Below, one piece after another: positions 58,205 through 64,000 of a stretch of 64,000 nt of DNA. The stretch is from the NCBI GenBank assembly GCA_019454045.1, contig SKCR01033472.1:372001-436000 (forward strand). The letters are read 5' to 3'. The stretch is from Zanthoxylum bungeanum (Eukaryota > Streptophyta > Magnoliopsida > Sapindales > Rutaceae). The notes under the pieces were generated by a model that saw only the letters and a list, made by a program, of their open reading frames with translations, had not been told where the DNA came from and did no database searches. Numbering within the stretch: the first letter of the stretch is position 1; each line of letters begins with the position of its first letter. A program made the translations under genes and the position numbers.

Positions 58205-59064
58205 TATAGCCAACTAGTATGAATCTTGACACCATACTCTCGGGTGTGCCTATCATGCTTTTGTTGAGTCAGCCCTTTAGTCAGAGAATCTGTAAGATTA
58301 TATTCTGTGGGTATTTTCTCTATAATAACTTATTTTCTCTCAACATCTCTCTCCTGATGAAATGAAATCGTCTGAGTACATGCTTGGATTTCTAGTGGAC
58401 CTTGGTTCCTTTGATTGAGTAATGGCGCTCGTGTTGTCACAGTACATCGTGACTCCATTCTTTATCATGGGAAGACTTCCAGCTCCGTGATGAACTTCTT
58501 TATCCAGACTGCTTCTTTAGCTTCCTCAGATGCTGCAATATACTCGGCTTCAGTGGTGGAGTCTACTGTAGTTGACTGCTTTGAGCTTTTCCAACTGACA
58601 GCACCGACATTCAAAGTAAACAGATATCCTATATGTGATCTGCTGTCATCCCTATCAGTCGGAAAGCTCGCATCACAGTAACCAATGACTTTCATCTCAG
58701 AACAATCTCCGTATGTCAAAAACACATCCTTAGTTCTTCTCAGATACTTGAGGATTGTTTTGACAGCTGCCCAGTGTTGCTCACCAGAATTTACCTGATA
58801 CCTGCTCGTTATGCTAAGAGAATAAGAGACATCAGGTCTTGAACATGGCATGGCGTACATGATCAATCCTATTGCTGAAGCATAAGGGATCCTACTCATA
58901 CGCTCTTTATTTGAAGGAGTATGTGGACATTGCTCCTTAGATAATTTGATTCTATGACAAGTAGGTAAATTACCTCTTTTGGAATCTTCTATTTTGAATC
59001 TTTTCAAAACTTTATCTATGTACGTAGATTGAGAAAGTCCTAACAACCTCTTAGATCTATTACG
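58205..59064 (-). pseudogene. Copia E RT C-terminus and RNase H
   Basis: Open at 58,465-59,046 (193 codons): LGLSQSTYIDKVLKRF, MSRIPYASAIGLIMYAM, CSRPDVSYSLSI, then RNase H with VIGYCDASFPTDRDD, GAVSWKSSKQSTTVDSTTEA and EYIAASEEAKEAVW. The acidic RNase H residues D (CDAS), E (STTEAEYIA) are present. The end (MYCDN, KHIE-type region; 58,230-58,460) is broken by stops and appears shortened. Confidence 0.9.
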
Positions 59065-60160
59065 TTAGATCTTAATGACGAGGATGTAGGCTGCTTCTCC
59101 CAAATTTTTCATGGAGAAATTCTGAGATAACCATTGCTTGGTGGCTTGCATCATGGGAATATCATTCCTAATGATGAATATGTCATCGACATATAATACA
59201 AGAAATACAACAGCACTCCCACTACTTTTCCAGTAAACACAAGGCTCGTCTACATTTTTGATGAAGTCAAATTCTTTGATTGTCTCATCAAATCTTATAT
59301 TCAAACTTCTGGAGGCTTGCTTGAGTCCATAAATGGATAGCTTAAGCTTTCATATTTATTATGTTCATCCTTAGATGCAAACCCCTCAGGTTGTGTCATA
59401 TAGACTTCCTCTACGAGGTTCCCATTAAGGAAAGTTGTTTTGACATCCATATGCCAAATCTCATAATCAAAGTGTGTAGCTAGTGCCAGTAAAATTTGAA
59501 TGGACTTTATCATTGCAACATGCGAGAAGGTTTCGTCATAGTCAATTACTTGGATTTGTCTATAACGTTTCGCCACTAACCTAGCCTTATAGGTTTGGAT
59601 GTTGCCTTCTGTATCAATTTTACGCTTGTAAATCCACTTGCATCCTATGGGTTTTATCCCTTCAGGTGCATCCACCAAGTCCCCGACTTGATTCTGATAC
59701 ATAGAGTCTATTTCGGATTTCATGGCCTTAAGCCACTTGACTGAATCAATGTCACGCATTGCTTCGTCATAACTGGTGGGATCGTCATTATCAATGACCT
59801 GATCATGTTCCTCATCAATATGGAAACCATATCTTTCAGGCTCATATCTTTCCCTACCAGACCTTCTAAGTTCATAACCTTGTGGTTGTTCCATCGCTAC
59901 GCTTTTGAGGGGCCTGGGGTTTAGTTCTATGTTAGTTTGTTCTTCTTGTACCTTATTGAGGTCAAGTCTACTCCCACTATATTTCTTGAGAAGGAATTCA
60001 TTCTCTAGAAATTTAGCATTTCGTGAGACAAATGTTATTTGTTCATTTGGGACGTAAAACACGTATGCTCATGAGTTCAAGGCATATCCTACAAATTACA
60101 TTTAATTTCCCTATCATCCAATTTGTTAGTTTGTGTGAGCTTAACATATGTGTCACATCC
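59065..60160 (-). pseudogene. Copia E integrase C-terminus and RT
   Basis: Two adjoining frames, 59,301-60,062 and 59,065-59,304, with a frameshift near 59,330. The first holds ELRRSGRERYEPERYGF, AMRDIDSVKWLKAMKSEID, GCKWIYKRKIDTEGN, KARLVAK and HMDVKTTFLNGNLVEEVYM; the second holds VVFLVLYVDDIFIIRND, the intact YVDD polymerase motif. The insertion of YESLSYPFMDSS-type text at the join marks the frameshift. Confidence 0.9.
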
Positions 60161-60727
60161 CTAAACTCTTAGATAACTAAGATTATGACGTTTCTCAGAC
60201 CATAACTCATATGGTGTTTGACTAACAGTCTTTGAATGAACTTGGTTTAGTAGTAGTGTTGCAGTTTCTAAAGCAAGACCCCAAAATGAAAGAGGTAGAT
60301 CCGTGTCTGGCATCATTGATCGGACCATATCTAATAATGTCTGATTTCTCCTTTCGGAGAAACCATTATGTTGTGGAGTTCCCGGAGGAGTCCACTGGGA
60401 AACAATGCAATTTTCTCTCAAGTAATCTTGAAATTCGTTGCTTAAGTATTCACCACCTCGGTCAGACCTTAGTGACTTAATACTTTTATTAAGCTGGTTT
60501 TCTATTTCAGCTTTGAAGTCTTTGAATTTCTCAAATGCTTCATATTTGTACCACATAAGGTACACATACCTGTATAGCGAGTGATCATCGATAAAGGTAA
60601 TGAACTAGGAGAATCCACCTCTAGTGGTAACTGACATTGGTCTGCATACATTAGAGTGTATGAGCTCTAATGTCTCAGTTGCACGTTGTCATTTACCTTT
60701 GAAGGGTAATTTTATCATTTTACCAAG
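60161..60727 (-). pseudogene. Copia E integrase core
   Basis: Open at 60,161-60,565. FIDDHSLYRYVYLMW (first catalytic Asp, ~60,590), SLRSDRGGEYLSNEF (second Asp) and HNGFSERRNQTLLD (Glu) are all visible. An in-frame stop lies just before FIDDHS at ~60,605, and another break before that separates it from the zinc region. Confidence 0.9.
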
Positions 60728-61429
60728 TCAACAAGACTCACAAGTTCCATAAGGTTCATATTTGAAGGGTCTGAAATACCCATCCTTATGTAGCTTAGTT
60801 AATCTTGTTTCATTGATATGACCTAAGCGACTGTGCCATAGAAGTGATTCATTGAGATTGTTTGAGTTAACGTTGTATATATTAGAGGTTGAACATTCTT
60901 TGTTAGTTTGTAAGACATAGATACCATTATTCAAAATACCATCTCTATATTTTATTTCATTGAAATAAATAGAACATTCATTACAACTTATTAGGCATGA
61001 AAAGCCTTTATTACATAAAGAAGAAATTGAAATGATATTCTTTACTAGAGAAGGTACATAAACACAATCTTCTAAGTCTAAAACTAAACCATTCGGCAAA
61101 ACTAATGAATAATTCCCCACACACAATGCAGCCAGTTTTGCTCTATTACCCATGCGTAAGTCAACCTCCCCATGATGGAGTCTCCTACTGTTTCTCAAGC
61201 CCTGCACATTGTTACACAAGTGAGTCCCACAACCGGTGTCAAACACCCAAGTAGAAGGTTCAGAGTTTTGAGAATATAGTTCAATCATATACAACATACC
61301 TGAAGCATTGGGCCTCTTGGCCTCTTGGGCTTCCCAAGCTTCCTTAGCTTTCAAGGATCTACAGTCTTTCTTCCAATGACCCTTCTTTCCACAAAAGAAA
61401 CATTTCCCATTTCCCTTTTTCTTCTCCAC
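60728..61429 (-). pseudogene. Copia E gag end, protease and pre-integrase
   Basis: 233 open codons. Residues 10-23 are a CCHC zinc knuckle (CFFCGKKGHWKKDC). Residues 64-66 are DTG in WVFDTGCGTHLC, an intact protease active site (contrast H). Residues ~195-233 hold LWHSRLGHINETRLTKLH and TCESC, the HHCC-type zinc region of integrase. Gag, protease and integrase are thus in the normal copia order. The frame ends at a stop after CESC. Confidence 0.93.
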
Positions 61430-62190
61430 CTTACCATTGGGCTTTAGGTGATCTGGAGCCTTGGCCTTGCCCTTATTTTTCTTTGGACCTCATGGCTTCA
61501 GGTCCGTACCCGTAAGCATGACAGAGGTTTTAAGCTCCGGCTTCAAGTCCTTCTCTGCTTGCTTTATCAGAATGTGCAATTCTGCTAAAGTAGCTTCTTT
61601 ATCAGATAGATGAAACTGCATAATAAAGTTAGAGAAGTCTTTTGGTAAGGACTGAAGAATTAGATCGTGACCTATCTCATGATCCATGATGAACCCGAGG
61701 TTGGCCAATTTTTCAATGTGGCCAATCATCTTAAACACATGTCCACTAACAGATCCTTCCTGTGAAAGATGATGGTTTGAGCATCCATAGTGAAAGATGA
61801 TGGTTTGAGCATATGACACTTGGAATCTAACACTTGGAATCTCATGATATGAACGGAAGTTGCATACAACTCATTCAAGTGAAAGATGATGGTTTGAGCA
61901 TCCATAGTGCTTTCGGAAGTTCATCCGACATAGAGCCAAGCATTATGCAAACTGGTTGCTCATCATCATCGACGTGTTTCTTCCAAGCATCAAATGTATT
62001 TTGGTCTGCATCTTCTGCGGGTTTAGGGGGAAATGGTCTTTCAAGAACATATAAAATCTTTTATTGTCGTAAGACAATTTTAAGGTTTCTAAACCAGTTA
62101 TTGTAGTTGTCCCCTTTGAGCTTATGCTCATCAATGATGGAACGAAGTGATACTCTGTTTGCTATTTTAATGTTTGTGGTATATTTTAAC
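61430..62190 (-). pseudogene. Copia E gag, with a local triplication
   Basis: The N-terminus near 62,130 reads HKLKGDNYNNWFRNLKIVL, typical of copia gag. The C-terminal part (61,490-61,819) reads HVFKMIGHIEKLANLGFIMD, DLILQSLPKDFSNFIMQFH and LAELHILIKQAE. Between them the word gaaagatgatggtttgagca occurs three times (plus strand about 61,767, 61,791, 61,881) and cttggaatct twice, an internal duplication that destroys the frame. Gag stops are also seen at 61,943 and 61,490. Confidence 0.85.
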
Positions 62191-62735
62191 TCACCTGTTA
62201 AGAGAGAATGTTAAAATTAGGAATATGTTTTCATTAGTGTTTCATAATAACATGGGCTTTTAATATTATGAAGTTGCTCCCACTCAATTAATTTAACATT
62301 TTAAGCAAATCGCATCAACCCCAATATGATGGATTTTTTATGGGCAAAGATCCCATTATCATCATTTCATAACTCCGACTAAGGCCGGTCGTTATAAAAT
62401 ACAATAATTATGTAGGTTCCCAACCAATTTATGATATAAATCACAATTCCTTGATCTTTGGGTTGTGCAATCAAACATGCCATAGCTTATGCTAGTCCTC
62501 GTGGACACCCAATCTTTGCCACTAAATTATAAGACCACACCTAAGGGTCGCTGCGTCTTATGACTCAGAAAAGTAAAACCATTGTCAATAGTACGATTTA
62601 GGGACAAATTGGTATTGGTCAGTCTGGTAAAGCATAGTCCTGCCAATACGGCTTAAGCCATTTGGGTCTATACTTTATAATGGGAGGCAAATTTTTAGAC
62701 TTAAATTATTATTGAGGATTTTAGCAAGTTTAAGT
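62191..62735 (-). other. Copia E leader, first part
   Basis: AT-rich non-coding sequence upstream of gag, without recognisable gene or repeat. Confidence 0.55.
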
Positions 62736-63075
62736 GAATAACTGTCAAATGGATTCCTCCATAGAAAATTCCCCAGAGGGAGGGTGGAGTGAACTCTCTT
62801 AAATACCCTTACCTCTTAGGCTCTTATTGCCTTGGTGACAGGAATAAACAATAGATCCTCCAAATTAGTCCAACACTTTAAATATGCTTTAATGTAAGCT
62901 TTGAGTAAATGATTATCTAGATGTCTTCACAGCTTTTCCTTCTGGCTATAAAAAGGTAGTGAGTGAAGGAAAACACCAAATCATTATCTAACTCTAGTAA
63001 TACTTTTGGTTAATTAACTTTAGTTTGGAATGTTTTATTAACGCCTTGGTACCACCCCACTTGTATCTTTTATAA
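62736..63075 (-). repeat. Fragment of an Ogre leader within copia E
   Basis: Inverted match to B 47,170-47,460 and direct match to D 6,945-7,200: ccccagagggagggtggag, ggtgacaggaataaacaa, cttcacagcttttccttctg and gtagtgagtgaaggaa. No Ogre LTR or PBS accompanies it. Confidence 0.85.
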
Positions 63076-63310
63076 TGTCTTTTATTATAAACAAGTGATT
63101 TATATTTATTAGCCTTAAAGGTAATAAATCTCTAAGTTCATCACGGAATAATTACGTAGCTAAGGGATAAGCAATACACTCTCTATTTCCTTAGAAAGTC
63201 TCTAGATGTTTCCACCCTAAAATAATCATGCCAATTCTAATCATACATAGAATCATCAAGCATATGCGTTTTAATATGTTGGAATTATTTTAGGCATATA
63301 ATCCAACCTA
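63076..63310. other. Unassigned sequence between Ogre fragment and 5' LTR
   Basis: Nothing recognised. It does not match the corresponding part of E's 3' LTR (left of 57,410). Confidence 0.5.
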
Positions 63311-64000
63311 TTGACCTAGGGTACGGAAAATGTCTACCCATATGGTCAAAGGTATGATGTTGATAGTGTCATGAATCGTGCTAACCCAAGAATCTCACAT
63401 GATTCTTCTGCTGTGGCCACAGTCTCAAGCACTGATCACATATATCAACCCGTGAACTGAAATACTACTCTTATAAGAAAATATTATCCGAGAGAGTGGC
63501 GATTCTCTGTTGTATCTTTACAAACTTCATGTGTTTCAACAAATGACCCAATCATACCCTTATGACCGAATCTTTTGAACCAGAGAATGAGAATGTCAAA
63601 GTTATTTGATCCACACATAAGATTGTAAAGACCTCAAGTCTAAGGACTAGTCATATAATCCATACATGAAAGTTCTCACAGACACATGGGATAAACACTC
63701 CATATGAAAACTTTCGGCGGTCAGTTCGATGGACACGAGCAACTCATGCATCCATGTGATACACCAAGCGGACGGATCTCCGCTAGTAGCCTATGAGATC
63801 GGCTACCCCACTTAAGGGCAAATCATATCATCATGCTAGTCTCTCCGCTTTGTGAACGCCCAGATTATTCACAAAACTATGACTAGGAACATTTAAGAGT
63901 AATGATTCTCATAAGGCGTGGAAGCCATCATCTTATTACTCCAAGGGCTTTATTACAGTGTTGAAGATTCATATAAGTTATGTAAGACACGTATAATAAA
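63311..64000 (-). mobile_element. Copia E 5' LTR (partial, window end)
   Basis: Close match to 57,410-58,100 of the 3' LTR, starting at ttgacctagggta. About 90 bp more are expected beyond the window. The remaining ~1.16 kb of the LTR that should lie to the left is absent or replaced. Confidence 0.88.

Larger units (their letters stand above)
56253..64000 (-). mobile_element. Copia E (5' LTR runs off the window)
   Basis: Minus strand: partial 5' LTR (64,000 to 63,311), leader with a captured Ogre piece, gag, protease, integrase, RT, RNase H, PPT, 3' LTR (58,189-56,253). It has the best preserved copia pol here but still frameshifts and stops. Inserted in A's 75-bp array; left flank agcac. Confidence 0.9.

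Noticed and set aside
63045..63066. Possible copia primer site (ggtggtaccaaggcg on minus)
   Set aside because: The surrounding bases align with the Ogre leader (B ~47,170-47,210), and no LTR end adjoins it.
1..64000. Host genes, tRNA or rRNA genes
   Set aside because: I saw no tRNA or rRNA gene and no exon-like coding sequence other than gag/pol; a covariance or homology search would be needed to exclude small RNA genes.

Overview
The window is plant nuclear DNA made almost entirely of nested LTR retrotransposons, and I found no host gene. The evidence for a plant (probably a eudicot) is: Ty1/copia elements primed by initiator-Met tRNA, Ty3/gypsy elements of the Tat/Ogre type with a second 'archaeal' RNase H, chromovirus (Tekay/Del-like) fragments, and TG...CA LTRs with 5-bp target duplications. 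Density and nesting suggest pericentromeric or other heterochromatin. Every reading frame longer than about 100 codons that I recognise is a retroelement gag or pol remnant; the rest are chance frames.

Left block (1-25,085). A forward copia 3' LTR (element I, 1-1,472) sits in the broken 3' LTR of a minus-strand copia (element H, 1,473-15,148). H keeps decayed protease, integrase and RT, a long leader, a perfect-looking tRNA-Met primer site and a complete 5' LTR. H is split by a minus-strand Tat/Ogre fragment (D, 4,114-11,325). D's LTR is in turn split by a gypsy solo LTR with matching 5-bp flanks (7,765-9,868). To the right are copia LTR fragments (G, F), a reversed relative of the solo LTR, a chromovirus PPT plus LTR start (20,275 on), a reversed copia LTR piece and a chromovirus RT fragment.

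Central block (25,086-56,252). One forward Tat/Ogre element, A, is the host of four later insertions. Its 5' LTR is split by the minus-strand Ogre element C (25,784-35,779, TSD gtaac). Its leader is split by copia J (37,578-43,095, TSD aaccc). Its gag is split by another forward Ogre, B (44,624-53,493). Its 3' satellite array is split by minus-strand copia E (56,253 to beyond the window end). With the inserts removed, A reads LTR - PBS - leader - gag - 3' UTR - tandem array.

How the parts relate. No Ogre copy here is complete. A keeps gag only, C keeps RNase H - archaeal RNase H - integrase only, and B and D keep no useful coding sequence and share the same gag deletion starting at the ATG. 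That shared junction implies a non-autonomous subfamily copied in trans by a complete relative elsewhere. The 3' regions carry several different tandem arrays (65-bp with a 130-bp higher order, about 38-43 bp, about 28-45 bp and 75 bp). A and B LTRs carry a conserved 18-bp hairpin, and all Ogre LTRs carry a 10-nt copy of the primer-binding site about 80-130 nt before the real one. These are the observations I consider most worth following up.
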